DNA from: Methylocystis sp.
Lineage (GTDB): Bacteria; Pseudomonadota; Alphaproteobacteria; Rhizobiales; Beijerinckiaceae
Assembly (NCBI GenBank): GCA_020252485.1
Contig: JADCCX010000089.1
Span: 1-47,875, forward strand
DNA length: 47,875 nt
Reading direction: 5' to 3'
The notes beneath the pieces are model-generated. The model was not told the DNA's origin and searched no databases. It was given only the letters and a program-made list of their open reading frames with translations. This document shows positions 33,956 to 42,329 of this stretch, piece after piece. Each line of letters opens with the position of its first letter. Positions within the stretch are counted from its first letter, which is position 1. Made by a program: the position numbers and the translations under genes.

Positions 33956-36325
33956 TCAGAACTCCATCGGTTCGGTTGAGGTCGGTGCCTGGCGCAATGC
34001 CAAGCCTCGGAAACCGCGGGCGGTCATGGTGTTGGCTCGCGCAAACCCCCGTGCTGTCAGGGTTTCTGAGAAGCGCTTGTTGGAGCCGGCGTACTCACCA
34101 TTGCCGTCGGCCCACGCCTTCCAGTCCGCGTAGAGACGCTTGGACGTGTCGTGCAGGTTGCCCGCCTGATCACAGCGCTCATCGAGCCACCGGCCGACCG
34201 CATCCTCGGCGTCGAAATACTCCTCGGTCGCAGCCAGCACCGATGCCGGCGGCTGCAGCCCGATGCGCTGCCACTCCAGACAACCCTCGAGCGCCCAGCG
34301 CAGGATGCCATCGCGCTCGGCCAGCAATCGGTCAGGTAGGCGCTTGTCGCGCTTGGCGGCCGGGATGGTGACGGTGAACGGGATCATGTGCAGACGACGG
34401 CGCATGGCCTCGTCGACATTGCGGATCGATGGCTTGTGGTTGCCGACCACCAGCAGCTTGAACTGGGGGATGAACTCGAAGAAGTCCTGGCGCATGAACC
34501 GGGCGGTGATCTTGTCCCCGCCGGTCAGGGCCTTGAGCTTGCTCTCGGCCCAGCGGCTGCCCTGTTCTGTCTCGATGGCGGTCACGACGCGCGCGCCGCG
34601 CAGGCTGGCCATATCGGTCGGGTGGCGATCCCCATGGCTGGCCATGAACATGTCCATCGCCGCGACCGTTGCGTAGTCGCCCATCATCGCGGTCAGGGTG
34701 TTGGCGAAGACCGATTTGCCGTTGGCGCCGGTGCCATAGAGGAAGAACAGCGCGTGTTCGCTGGTCACGCCGGTCAGGCAGTAGCCGGCCATGCGCTGCA
34801 GATAGAGCTGGAGCTCGGTATCGCCGCCGGTGACGGTGGCCAGGAACTCACGCCAGACCGGACAGTCGCCCTGCGGCGAGGCGCTGGTGATCTTGGTCAT
34901 GTAGGAGGGCCGATCGTGCGACCCGCCAATGGCTGTGTGCAGATCCACCACGCCTGCGGGCGTGTTCAGCGCCCAAGGGTCGCGATCCCAGACCTCGGTC
35001 GTCTCGGCATGCCGCCGATCGGCCCGCGCGATGCGCTCGACCGCCGCAATCGTCGAAGCCGATGACAGCTTGGCCTTCAGCTTGGCGCTGGATGCCTTGC
35101 GCGCGGCAGACCGGCAAACCTTGCGAGCCAGATCGTAGGCCTTGAGGGTGTCTTCACGGACCCAGACCGTGCCGGTCCAGGTCAGCCACTGGCCCCAGGC
35201 GGCGACGTATCGCCAGTCCTGCGCATGCTGGCCGGTGAAGACCTCGGCGAGCGCATCCTCGGTCAGCTGGACCGGGGCCGCATCATCACCGCTGTCACCG
35301 CCGCCGCCTGTCGGACCGCCATTGCCGGTGTCGTCGAGGTAGTCCTCGCCGTAGCGGGCGCTGTCGAGCTTCCAGATCTTTTCGGCTTCCGACCTGAGGC
35401 GGGTCTGCTCCCACGGCGGGTCGATGCGGGCGTTGTTGTAGTCGACGATCTCCTGCCAGGCCTGGGTGGTGGTGACGTGGCCCTCGCGGCAGCGCCTGAT
35501 CCAGTAGCCAATGATCCGCGACAGGGCATCAAATCGGGTTGTGCCGTCGACTCCGCCTTCGCGCACGGCCCGGCCAAACAGCTCGGTCACGGTTCCAGAG
35601 CCCGTGCCGGCGTCGTTGTAGTCAAACTCTGAACTCGCCTCGCCCTCGAGCAGGGGCATGGCCAGGACCGCTTCGACCAGATCGCTGAGGTCATGGTCGC
35701 GGTCATGCTGGCTGAGGATTTCCACCAGCCGCGCCGTGCCGGACTTGCCATGAACCGATCCCGCCACGCGGATGGGCTGGTGCGGTGAGCGAAACGACGG
35801 GTCGCCGCCGACCTTGCTGGCGATCATGTGACGAGCCCGGCAGACCGTGGCGATGTCGTCGCCCTCGGCTGGTTCGCTCAGCCGCCAATAGAGGTGCAGC
35901 TTTCGCTGGCCTTCAGGGGTGACTCCGCCCGAAGCTACCACCAGGCTGGGGTCACCCAGATGTCGGGCCAGGTGTTCGTGCTTGGCGGCAATGTCGCCGT
36001 GGTCGAGATCGACCAGCACGACCTGGGTCTGCACTATGTGTTCGGCCCGAGCTTCACCAGATGCCGCAACGGTGCCGGGCACCACGAACAGCGCCATGCC
36101 GTTGTCGGCAGCCCATCCCGCCTGGATAGCCAGCTTGTCCGCCAGCGCCGCGTCACACTCCATGAAGGGCGTGTGCGGCATCTGATCGCCGCCGCCTTTT
36201 TCCGCGAGCGCGCGAACCGGGACGAGGTGGTCGCAATAGCCGAACACCATCTGGGTGAAGGCCCGGATCATCTCGGGATTGGGTTTTACGCGTTCGGCCG
36301 CGCCTTGGCTGTCAGCCGCCGTCAT
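33956..36325 (-). CDS. Primase-helicase (AEP primase plus SF3 helicase, P4/D5-like)
   Basis: 789 residues from the ATG at 36325, inside ATGA with the nuclease stop. The N-terminal part is a RepB/AEP-type primase: VLVDLDHGD with Asp106 and Asp108, ASGGVTPEGQ and KLHLYWRLS with His144, then a RVAGSVHGK segment. A linker with a Gly/Asp-rich patch (about 333-348) leads to a D5_N-like region and the SF3 helicase: Walker A GTGANGKS at 531-538 and the conserved NHKPSIRNVDEAMRRRLHM. It starts and drives phage DNA replication. Confidence 0.9.
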   Translation of the reverse strand: MTAADSQGAAERVKPNPEMIRAFTQMVFGYCDHLVPVRALAEKGGGDQMPHTPFMECDAALADKLAIQAGWAADNGMALFVVPGTVAASGEARAEHIVQTQVVLVDLDHGDIAAKHEHLARHLGDPSLVVASGGVTPEGQRKLHLYWRLSEPAEGDDIATVCRARHMIASKVGGDPSFRSPHQPIRVAGSVHGKSGTARLVEILSQHDRDHDLSDLVEAVLAMPLLEGEASSEFDYNDAGTGSGTVTELFGRAVREGGVDGTTRFDALSRIIGYWIRRCREGHVTTTQAWQEIVDYNNARIDPPWEQTRLRSEAEKIWKLDSARYGEDYLDDTGNGGPTGGGGDSGDDAAPVQLTEDALAEVFTGQHAQDWRYVAAWGQWLTWTGTVWVREDTLKAYDLARKVCRSAARKASSAKLKAKLSSASTIAAVERIARADRRHAETTEVWDRDPWALNTPAGVVDLHTAIGGSHDRPSYMTKITSASPQGDCPVWREFLATVTGGDTELQLYLQRMAGYCLTGVTSEHALFFLYGTGANGKSVFANTLTAMMGDYATVAAMDMFMASHGDRHPTDMASLRGARVVTAIETEQGSRWAESKLKALTGGDKITARFMRQDFFEFIPQFKLLVVGNHKPSIRNVDEAMRRRLHMIPFTVTIPAAKRDKRLPDRLLAERDGILRWALEGCLEWQRIGLQPPASVLAATEEYFDAEDAVGRWLDERCDQAGNLHDTSKRLYADWKAWADGNGEYAGSNKRFSETLTARGFARANTMTARGFRGLALRQAPTSTEPMEF

Positions 36326-37068
36326 GCCCAGCACCTCTGCCTCCAGGCGCACCAGGCGCATTCGAAATGTTCGGGATCGGCGGAGACGCGGGGCAGCCAT
36401 TCGCCGGCGTCGCAGGCCTGCAGAATGCGAACGGCCTTGTCGCTGGCCACCTGCGCCAGAGCGCCGTTGAACGGCACCAGCTCGTGCCAGAGCTCGCAGG
36501 TGTCCTTGTTCACGGCCGTGAAGACCGCCGGATGCTCGGTCAGGCCCAGATAGGCTTGGTAGAGCGCGATCTGGGCCGCATAAACCGGCTTCGAGACCGT
36601 GACGCCGCGCTTGACGATATCGCGCCAGTTCTTGGCGTTGGCGGATTTGCATTCCCACAAGGCCGGGACTGCCAGCCCATCGGGCGCAGCGACGATGACG
36701 CCGTCGATGTGTCCACGGACACGCCCGCCAGCCACCGAGAAACCGAACTGGTCGCCGGACGCGTTGCGGGTGCGCAGATCAAATCCCGCCTTGGTGATCC
36801 AGTCGACGGCCAGGTCCTCAAAGCAGTGGCCCGCCGCAAAGATGCGCAGGGTCTTGCCGGTGAACTCGCCGCCCGGGTCGCGAGGAACCTGCAGGAACTC
36901 ATATTGCAGTAGCCGCGAGCAGCCTTCGCCAAGGCGGCTCCCGCCCAGATACTGGCGTGGTTCGCGGGCGCCGTTCTCCGCGGTGAGCACAGCATCGATG
37001 CGCGCGTTGACCTCGTCGGCGAAGCAGGCTGGTTTTTCACGGTGATTGAAGTCCAGAGGTCCGGTCAT
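36322..37068 (-). CDS. Cas4/RecB-like PD-(D/E)xK nuclease with Cys cluster
   Basis: 248 residues. Nuclease residues: Glu84 (HCFEDLAVDW), Asp122 in GHIDGV, Glu139-x-Lys141 in LWECKSA and Gln166. Four cysteines (Cys50, Cys237, Cys240, Cys246) are placed as in Cas4/AddB-type iron-sulphur exonucleases. It probably resects phage DNA ends for the recombination ATPase encoded upstream. Coupled by overlaps to both neighbours. Confidence 0.87.
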   Translation of the reverse strand: MTGPLDFNHREKPACFADEVNARIDAVLTAENGAREPRQYLGGSRLGEGCSRLLQYEFLQVPRDPGGEFTGKTLRIFAAGHCFEDLAVDWITKAGFDLRTRNASGDQFGFSVAGGRVRGHIDGVIVAAPDGLAVPALWECKSANAKNWRDIVKRGVTVSKPVYAAQIALYQAYLGLTEHPAVFTAVNKDTCELWHELVPFNGALAQVASDKAVRILQACDAGEWLPRVSADPEHFECAWCAWRQRCWA

Positions 37069-37262
37069 CAGAACGGCACCTCCGGGGCGCTGTCCCGCAT
37101 CGACTGCAGGAAGGCTCCGACGGCAGCCTGAGACATGTTCCTGGCCTGGGGGCCGGTGACGTCACACAGCCGGCGTTCCCAGCCGATCTCCGCCATGATC
37201 TCGGCCATGGCCTTCAGCCCGGCGCTCAGGGCGGCGGTTTCGCGCTCGTCTGGATCAATCAT
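37068..37262 (-). CDS. Small phage protein, unknown (64 aa)
   Basis: MIDPDERETAALSAGLKAMA, a helical N-terminus, then AQARNMSQAAVGAFLQSM-type helix and a PEVPF end. Similar small helical proteins with a VPF terminus sit beside Cas4-like genes in rhizobial and caulobacterial phages. The stop overlaps the nuclease start (TGATG). Function unknown. Confidence 0.65.
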   Translation of the reverse strand: MIDPDERETAALSAGLKAMAEIMAEIGWERRLCDVTGPQARNMSQAAVGAFLQSMRDSAPEVPF

Positions 37263-37332
37263 GGTGAACCGCCTTCAGCATCGGCGCGGTCGTCTTGGCG
37301 GTGACCGGGCAAAGGGAATGTGCTGTGCCCAT
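37255..37332 (-). CDS. Possible 25-aa coupled reading frame
   Basis: Between the helicase stop and the 64-aa gene, a frame opens at an ATG that overlaps the helicase stop (TGATG), reads MGTAHSLCPVTAKTTAPMLK and five more residues, and ends overlapping the next gene by 8 bases. It fills an otherwise empty 70-bp gap. It could be a tiny gene or only a bridge for translational coupling. Confidence 0.35.
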   Translation of the reverse strand: MGTAHSLCPVTAKTTAPMLKAVHHD

Positions 37333-39014
37333 CACGCGGCCCTCCGGATGCTTGCCCCGAAGACGGCCGCGTTGATTGCGCCGCGGTTCCAGTGGAAATT
37401 AAGACGGCAGTTGGCGTCGTACTTGGAGAAGCCAAAATCGAGCGCGGAGACGCCGATGCCGGCTTCGGCCAGCTTGGCCATCTGCTTGCTGCTGGCGGGC
37501 TCATTGATCCAGCCGCGGCTCTTGGCAGCGGCCTGGCTGCTCTCGGTCGACCGCAGGAAATCGTCTGCGGCGGCCAGGGCCTGAACCCGGGTGCCGATCG
37601 CCAGGACCCGCGTCGCTTTGAGCTTGGGCCGCCCCAGCGCATGCCAGAGCGTGCCGTCGCTGAACACGCCTGCCCAGGCATCAAACCCGCTGGCCATGAG
37701 CGATGTGCCGTCGCCTTGCAGATCGCACCACTTGAACGGCGACTGGTTCAGCAGGTCGATCTCCATCAGGTCGAAGTCGGTCAGCACACGCTTGGCGCAG
37801 GACCGGCGTTCGAAACCGAAGCCGCAGATCGGGCATTCACTGGCGCCCAGGGGCACCTCCGCCTCACAGGACGGGCAGCACTTGTATGGAGCCTGACCCG
37901 GCTCCGGATCGTCGTTGTCGAGGCTGATTTCCTGTTCAAGGCTGCCATGGCGCAGCGCCGCCCCGGCGAAGTCGAGCACGATGCAATCGGTCTTGATGAT
38001 GCCGGGGTAGCGTTCCGGATCGACCTTGCGCAGGCCGCGCCCGATAGCCTGGATGAAGGTGCTCTTGTGGAGCATAGGCCGCAGGATGCCGATGCAGCCG
38101 ACCGGCTGGCTGTCGAAGCCCTCGGTCAGAACCATGCAGTTGACCAGCAGCTGGATCTCGCCGCGGTCGAACCGGGCGATGACGTCAGCCCGGTGGTCGG
38201 CGGGCATGTCGCCGCTGACCACGGCGGCGGTTACGTCGGCTGCCATGAAGGATGCGGCGACCGCCTCAGCGTGGGCGATGGTCGAACAGAAGAAGATCGT
38301 GCGCCGATCGCCGGCACGCTCCTTCCAGTGGGCGACCACGGCCTCGTTCAGGACAGACCGGTTCAGCACCTTGTCGGCCTGGCGCATGTCGAAGTCGCCG
38401 GCGGTGGCGTCGAGACCAGCCAGTTCATCGTCGATGCCCAGACCGATGGTGAAGGTCCGCGGCGGAACCAGCATGCCGCGGGCGATCAGGGTCCCGATCT
38501 TCAGCTGGTAGCCGACGTTGGTGAACACCTTGCGCAGGGAGCGACCGTCACCCCGGCTGGGGGTGGCCGACAGTCCCAGCAGTTTGACCGCCGGATTGAT
38601 CGCGCGGATGTCGGCGATGATGTTCTGGTAGCTGTCGGCAGCCGCCCGGTGGCACTCGTCGATGATGACGTGAGAGACCTGGCCAAGGGCCTGGCGACGG
38701 TTCGCCCGGGCAAGGGTCTGGACGCTGCCAAAGACGATGCGGCCAGACCAGTCATCCCGGGAGGCTTTGACCACGGAGGTCGAGAGCCCGGTGATGGCGC
38801 TGATCGAGGCGAGGTTCTGCTCGATCAGCTCGTCGGTATGCTGGAGGACCAGCGTGCGGGTGTTCCGCTGCGCCTGCGCCTCCTCGCCGATATAGAACCC
38901 GGCAACGGCCGTTTTGCCGGCGCCGGTGGGCAGCATCAGGATGGTGTTGCCATGGGCAGCCGTCCTGGACCGGGCGGCCTTCACCGCCTCCTGCTGATAA
39001 TCTCTGGGGATCAT
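37332..39014 (-). CDS. DEAD/DEAH-box helicase with zinc ribbon
   Basis: 560 residues. SF2 motifs: Walker A PTGAGKT at 29-35, DECH at 119-122, SAT at 149-151, and motif VI in QAIGRGLRKV. After the helicase core comes a four-Cys zinc ribbon (CCPSCEAEVPLGASECPICG) and a roughly 150-residue C-terminal domain of unknown fold. It belongs to the RadD/SSL2-like phage helicases used in replication and recombination. Confidence 0.9.
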   Translation of the reverse strand: MIPRDYQQEAVKAARSRTAAHGNTILMLPTGAGKTAVAGFYIGEEAQAQRNTRTLVLQHTDELIEQNLASISAITGLSTSVVKASRDDWSGRIVFGSVQTLARANRRQALGQVSHVIIDECHRAAADSYQNIIADIRAINPAVKLLGLSATPSRGDGRSLRKVFTNVGYQLKIGTLIARGMLVPPRTFTIGLGIDDELAGLDATAGDFDMRQADKVLNRSVLNEAVVAHWKERAGDRRTIFFCSTIAHAEAVAASFMAADVTAAVVSGDMPADHRADVIARFDRGEIQLLVNCMVLTEGFDSQPVGCIGILRPMLHKSTFIQAIGRGLRKVDPERYPGIIKTDCIVLDFAGAALRHGSLEQEISLDNDDPEPGQAPYKCCPSCEAEVPLGASECPICGFGFERRSCAKRVLTDFDLMEIDLLNQSPFKWCDLQGDGTSLMASGFDAWAGVFSDGTLWHALGRPKLKATRVLAIGTRVQALAAADDFLRSTESSQAAAKSRGWINEPASSKQMAKLAEAGIGVSALDFGFSKYDANCRLNFHWNRGAINAAVFGASIRRAA

Positions 39015-39026
39015 CGAACCGCTCCC

Positions 39027-39632
39027 TCACTGGGCCCAGAACGGCGCGCTGCCGTTCGAGGGAGACTGGGGGGAAGCGGCAGCCTGGGGCGCAGCCGTCG
39101 GGGTGAATGCGGCACCCGGCGCAGCGCCCATGAGCCGTGCATAGTCGGGATGCTGGGGGCCGATGGCCGCCAGAATGACGTTGCGGCCTTCGTCCTGGGG
39201 ATTGTTGCGGTCCCGGTCGACGCCCAGCTTCACGGCCACGGTCAGGCCGCTGAGTTCACCCAGACTGTGGATGGTGCGGGCCGCGCGGGCACGGTCGGAA
39301 GTGTCGTCGGCCCGGACACCGCGGGCGGATTCCAGGATGCCCCGGATCAGGGCCCGGCCGCGGTTGGCATAGGTGTCCTCACCGCCGTCGCTGCCATTGC
39401 GGCCGCGGAAGCCGATGCGCGTGTAGATGCGGCGGCGAGCATGGGGCCCGTCCTCGATCACCGCCTCGGTGTTGAGATAGAGAGCCTCGCTGGTCTTGCT
39501 CTGGGTCAGCCACCCTTCGGGGCCTGCCCCGCCGGGACGGATCGTCAGATAGGCCTTGGCCAGCGTGTTGGCCGGGATGAGCGCGAAGGCAGAGTCCTGC
39601 GTGTCGGCTGTGTTGAAGTCGATATTGGTCAT
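39027..39632 (-). CDS. Putative ssDNA-binding/recombination accessory protein
   Basis: 201 residues. The first 145 form a compact alpha/beta domain (SAFALIPANTLAKAYLTIR, EGWLTQSKTSEALYL, YANRGRALIRGILESARG). A Pro/Ala-rich disordered linker and a short SAPFWAQ end follow, like the acidic or aromatic tips of SSB-type proteins. It lies between the Sak4-like ATPase and the helicase, where phages often carry an ssDNA-binding protein (DUF669-like). Family assignment is tentative. Confidence 0.65.
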   Translation of the reverse strand: MTNIDFNTADTQDSAFALIPANTLAKAYLTIRPGGAGPEGWLTQSKTSEALYLNTEAVIEDGPHARRRIYTRIGFRGRNGSDGGEDTYANRGRALIRGILESARGVRADDTSDRARAARTIHSLGELSGLTVAVKLGVDRDRNNPQDEGRNVILAAIGPQHPDYARLMGAAPGAAFTPTAAPQAAASPQSPSNGSAPFWAQ

Positions 39633-39636
39633 GGGT

Positions 39637-40527
39637 TTAGGCTCCGGTATTCGGCGTGGTGGGGACTGCCGCGGGCAGTTCGAAGTTCAGGCGGGCGACC
39701 GAGCTGTCGGCGAGCGGGCCGCGGATTTTCTCCATCAGGCGGCCCAGATGGGCCGGCTCGACGGAGGCCAGACGGCCGGACCGGTCCTTGGCGGGGAAGC
39801 CGAACTCATTGAGGGTCGTGCAGACGAACGCCCGATACGGGGCACCTTCCACGGGCCGGATGTCGGCCAGCGTCAGGATTTCATCGACGATCCCGGGCAG
39901 CTCGAGGCCGGTCTTGGCACCCTCGATCTGCAGCGAGAAGAACGGCCGGTTGAAGTCATCCAGCCGCTTGTCGAGCAGGCCGACGAGCCAGACATTCTTG
40001 TCAGGCGTGTGCTGCAGGTGGGTCAGCCAGCCGATCATTTCCTGACCGAGCAGGCCGTAAGCGCCGCGCATGTCGGTCTTGCCGCTGCGGTCGGACATCG
40101 CCTGCGGCTGGCCCTTTGACCACTGTAGGCAGAGGCGTGACGCCACGGTGATCGAGTCCACAAAGATGGTCTCGTACTTGTCGAGCAGGGTCGGCGGGCC
40201 GAAGGTGTTGCAGACCCGGGCATAGTCCGAGCGGCTGTAGCTCTGGTCGTCGCGCATCGCCGGATTGGCGCCGCCGATCCAGCAGGCTAGATCCCGGGCC
40301 CGCTCCCAGTCGCGGATGCGGATCTCGTCGCCCGGCCAGCCCTGGACGGCCAGTTCACCAGCCTCCAGGTTCAGGAACAGCGTGGTCTGCGGGTTGAGGG
40401 TCCAGAGCTGCGAGGTCTTGCCGATACCGGAGATGCCGGTCAGCACGCCCTTGATGCCGCGGCGCTCCTTCATGCGCTGATCGGCGGTGATGATCTGCAG
40501 GGGCTGGGCGTTGAAGGGCGCGGTCAT
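39637..40527 (-). CDS. Sak4-like recombination ATPase
   Basis: 296 residues. Walker A GISGIGKTS at 31-39 and Walker B IFVDS at 121-125 lie in a RecA-like fold (LNLEAGELAVQGWPGDEIRI, TPDKNVWLVGLLDKRLDD). The N-terminus (QIITADQRMKERRGIKGVL) is typical of the phage AAA/Sak4 single-strand annealing ATPases. It likely works with the Cas4-like nuclease and the putative ssDNA-binding protein downstream. Confidence 0.85.
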   Translation of the reverse strand: MTAPFNAQPLQIITADQRMKERRGIKGVLTGISGIGKTSQLWTLNPQTTLFLNLEAGELAVQGWPGDEIRIRDWERARDLACWIGGANPAMRDDQSYSRSDYARVCNTFGPPTLLDKYETIFVDSITVASRLCLQWSKGQPQAMSDRSGKTDMRGAYGLLGQEMIGWLTHLQHTPDKNVWLVGLLDKRLDDFNRPFFSLQIEGAKTGLELPGIVDEILTLADIRPVEGAPYRAFVCTTLNEFGFPAKDRSGRLASVEPAHLGRLMEKIRGPLADSSVARLNFELPAAVPTTPNTGA

Positions 40528-40814
40528 TTGCGCTCTCCCAGTTCACGCGCGGCCGCCGTCACAGCGTTGTCGACGCCGCGGGCGCCCTGCTTGCGGGCGA
40601 GGCTGACAATCTCGGACAGAGAGGATCGGACCCGGCTCAGCGCCGAGATTTCCCGGCTCAGGGCAAGTTCGGCGAACGCGATCTCGTCGACCGTGGCCTT
40701 CTCGGTGGGGATGACGCTGGCAGGTTCATCGCCGATCTCGGGGACGGAGATGTTGTCGGGGACTTCGGTCAGCCACAGGGACTTGCGAAGCTGTTTCAGG
40801 GGAGAATTGAACAT
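40524..40814 (-). CDS. Small phage early protein, unknown (96 aa)
   Basis: From the ATG at 40814 (MFNSPLKQLRKSLWLTEVP), with GGAG 8 bases upstream; a longer frame is ignored. Mostly helical, with a charged middle and an RVRSSLSEIVSLARKQGARG end. It overlaps the Sak4-like gene by 4 bases. I recognise no family. An 8-bp hairpin (GGCTCCGA/TCGGAGCC) lies upstream at 40868-40889. Confidence 0.65.
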   Translation of the reverse strand: MFNSPLKQLRKSLWLTEVPDNISVPEIGDEPASVIPTEKATVDEIAFAELALSREISALSRVRSSLSEIVSLARKQGARGVDNAVTAAARELGERK

Positions 40815-40954
40815 AGGTAGGACTCCGATTTGTCGGGTCCCGATGTCGTCATGGGTTGCTACTGCCGGGCTCCGACGCCGCTCGGAGCCTTTGCGGTCCA
40901 GGTATTTCCCTTGCGGGTTTTGCATTCCCTGGAGAGCCCGGCATGAAGCCGGGG

Positions 40955-41176
40955 TCAGGCGCTGCTCATGAGAGCCGGCGCTTCGGGGATGTCGGAAGTG
41001 CTGCCGCGGGTCTGCTGGGCCTCGAAGGCCTCGACCTCCTCGACGCGGTAGATCACCCGACCACCAATTTTGATGTAGCGGGGCCCCTGACCAATCCAGC
41101 GCCAGCGCTCAAGCGTGCGTGGGCTGATACTCCATCGGCGGGCCAGGTCGATCTGGTTCAGGTGTTTGACGGACAT
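40955..41176 (-). CDS. Excisionase/AlpA-like HTH protein
   Basis: 73 residues: LNQIDLARRWSISPRTLERW, then RWIGQGPRYIKIGGRVIYRV, the helix-turn-helix plus wing of the MerR-like/excisionase group. GGAGG precedes the ATG. It is the first gene of the leftward early block, so it may be an early regulator or an excisionase partner of the serine recombinase; the latter would be unusual in family terms. Confidence 0.85.
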   Translation of the reverse strand: MSVKHLNQIDLARRWSISPRTLERWRWIGQGPRYIKIGGRVIYRVEEVEAFEAQQTRGSTSDIPEAPALMSSA

Positions 41177-41297
41177 GGCGTCCTCCAGCAGGCGGTGACG
41201 AAAACCTGCGAAGAAGATGCGGCCTGTGAGGGGAGGAGCCGGGAAGGCGCGAGGTAGGTGTCAGGGTAGGAATCAACGCCGATCGCGGCCGGAAACT

Positions 41298-41321
41298 AAA
41301 AAGCCGCCCCGAGGGCGGCTT
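41298..41321 (-). terminator. Intrinsic terminator after the two-gene unknown operon
   Basis: On the minus strand, AGCCGCCC, a short TCG loop, GGGCGGCT and TTTTT form a classic rho-independent terminator about 25 bases after the stop at 41346. It separates the operon 43449-41346 from the early replication block, unless antitermination lets polymerase through. Confidence 0.85.
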
Positions 41322-41345
41322 GAAGTTCCAGCGCATCTGGACTGA

Positions 41346-42329
41346 TCAGGCGAACAGCCAACATCGGCCTTGCTCGACCTTGATGAACTCGTGCCAGTCG
41401 GTTCGACCCGAGAATGCCTTCGCGATCGTGTTCACGCTGCCGCTGTAGTCGGCCGCCTCAAGCACCTCAGTGGTTGAGCATTCCGCATTACCTGAGGCCC
41501 ATGCCTCGTAGAGATGCCGTATGATGGCGCGCTGTTTTGATCCCGGAAATGCGTAGCGGTGCCCGCGGACCGTGAGGGACGCACCATCTGCCGCCATGAC
41601 AATCAGCGCATCGGTCAACACGGCGCCGGATATTACGCGGGCGGCCAGGATATCGGGATCTACGACCAGGCTATCCTGATGGTGCCCAACATCTTGAATG
41701 CTGATGATGGCATGACCGTTGAGGACTTGAGCAGGCAGTCGATCAGTTGGCGAGAAGCTGAGAACCACCCTCAAGCCGGGCGCGGGGCGCAGTCGGACAG
41801 TCTCCAGAAAGCTGGCCCAGACCTTGGGATCGTCCAGCCGCCGTGCGACCCAAAGCGGGACGCGTTTTGTGCGTCCAGGAAGGCGGACCTCGCCAACCTC
41901 CCAGATGCTGTCAGCCAACAGCGTCGTCGGCGTTGCATGGGATGGCAGGTCGAACTGTTGCAGGACGTGCTTCAAGAGATTCGGGAAATTGACCCGAAAC
42001 ACTCCGAGGCGATCGGCCGGCACGGGCACCCAGCCTGAACCTGCACTGAAGTAACCGTAGCCCCCCTGATCGGCCGACCATGCGATCGTGACCGGTGTAT
42101 CGTCATGGTCGGCCAACGAGGTCGTCGTGGTCTCAAACCCGTCGGGTTCGATATGGCGCAGGGACTGGAGCAAGACACCAGCGCGACCGTGGCCGGCCAA
42201 GGCGTCTGCAGTAACCCGCCCCCTTGGAGTCTCGATGACCCTGCGCAACAGGTCTGCTGCAGCAGGGTCAAGGCGATGATCAGTCCTGGATGTCACGGAC
42301 AATGCCCCAGCGCCGCAGGTATTTCTCAC
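41346..42329 (-). CDS. Unknown protein with C-terminal winged-helix-like segment
   Basis: 327 residues from the GTG at 42329; a GTG at 42296 (316 residues) is an equal alternative with less overlap of the upstream gene. The N-terminal 240 residues are alpha/beta and match nothing I know. Residues about 250-326 (LTVRGHRYAFPGSKQRAII, RHLYEAWASGN, then a strand-rich HEFIKVEQGRCWLF) look like an OmpR-type winged helix, so DNA binding is possible. It is the second gene of an operon with its own promoter and terminator. Function unknown. Confidence 0.75.
   Translation of the reverse strand: MRNTCGAGALSVTSRTDHRLDPAAADLLRRVIETPRGRVTADALAGHGRAGVLLQSLRHIEPDGFETTTTSLADHDDTPVTIAWSADQGGYGYFSAGSGWVPVPADRLGVFRVNFPNLLKHVLQQFDLPSHATPTTLLADSIWEVGEVRLPGRTKRVPLWVARRLDDPKVWASFLETVRLRPAPGLRVVLSFSPTDRLPAQVLNGHAIISIQDVGHHQDSLVVDPDILAARVISGAVLTDALIVMAADGASLTVRGHRYAFPGSKQRAIIRHLYEAWASGNAECSTTEVLEAADYSGSVNTIAKAFSGRTDWHEFIKVEQGRCWLFA

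Noticed and set aside
37320-39812. 830-codon plus-strand frame opposite the DEAD helicase and its neighbour
   Set aside because: It spans two real minus-strand genes with intact helicase motifs and has no ribosome binding site or recognisable domain.
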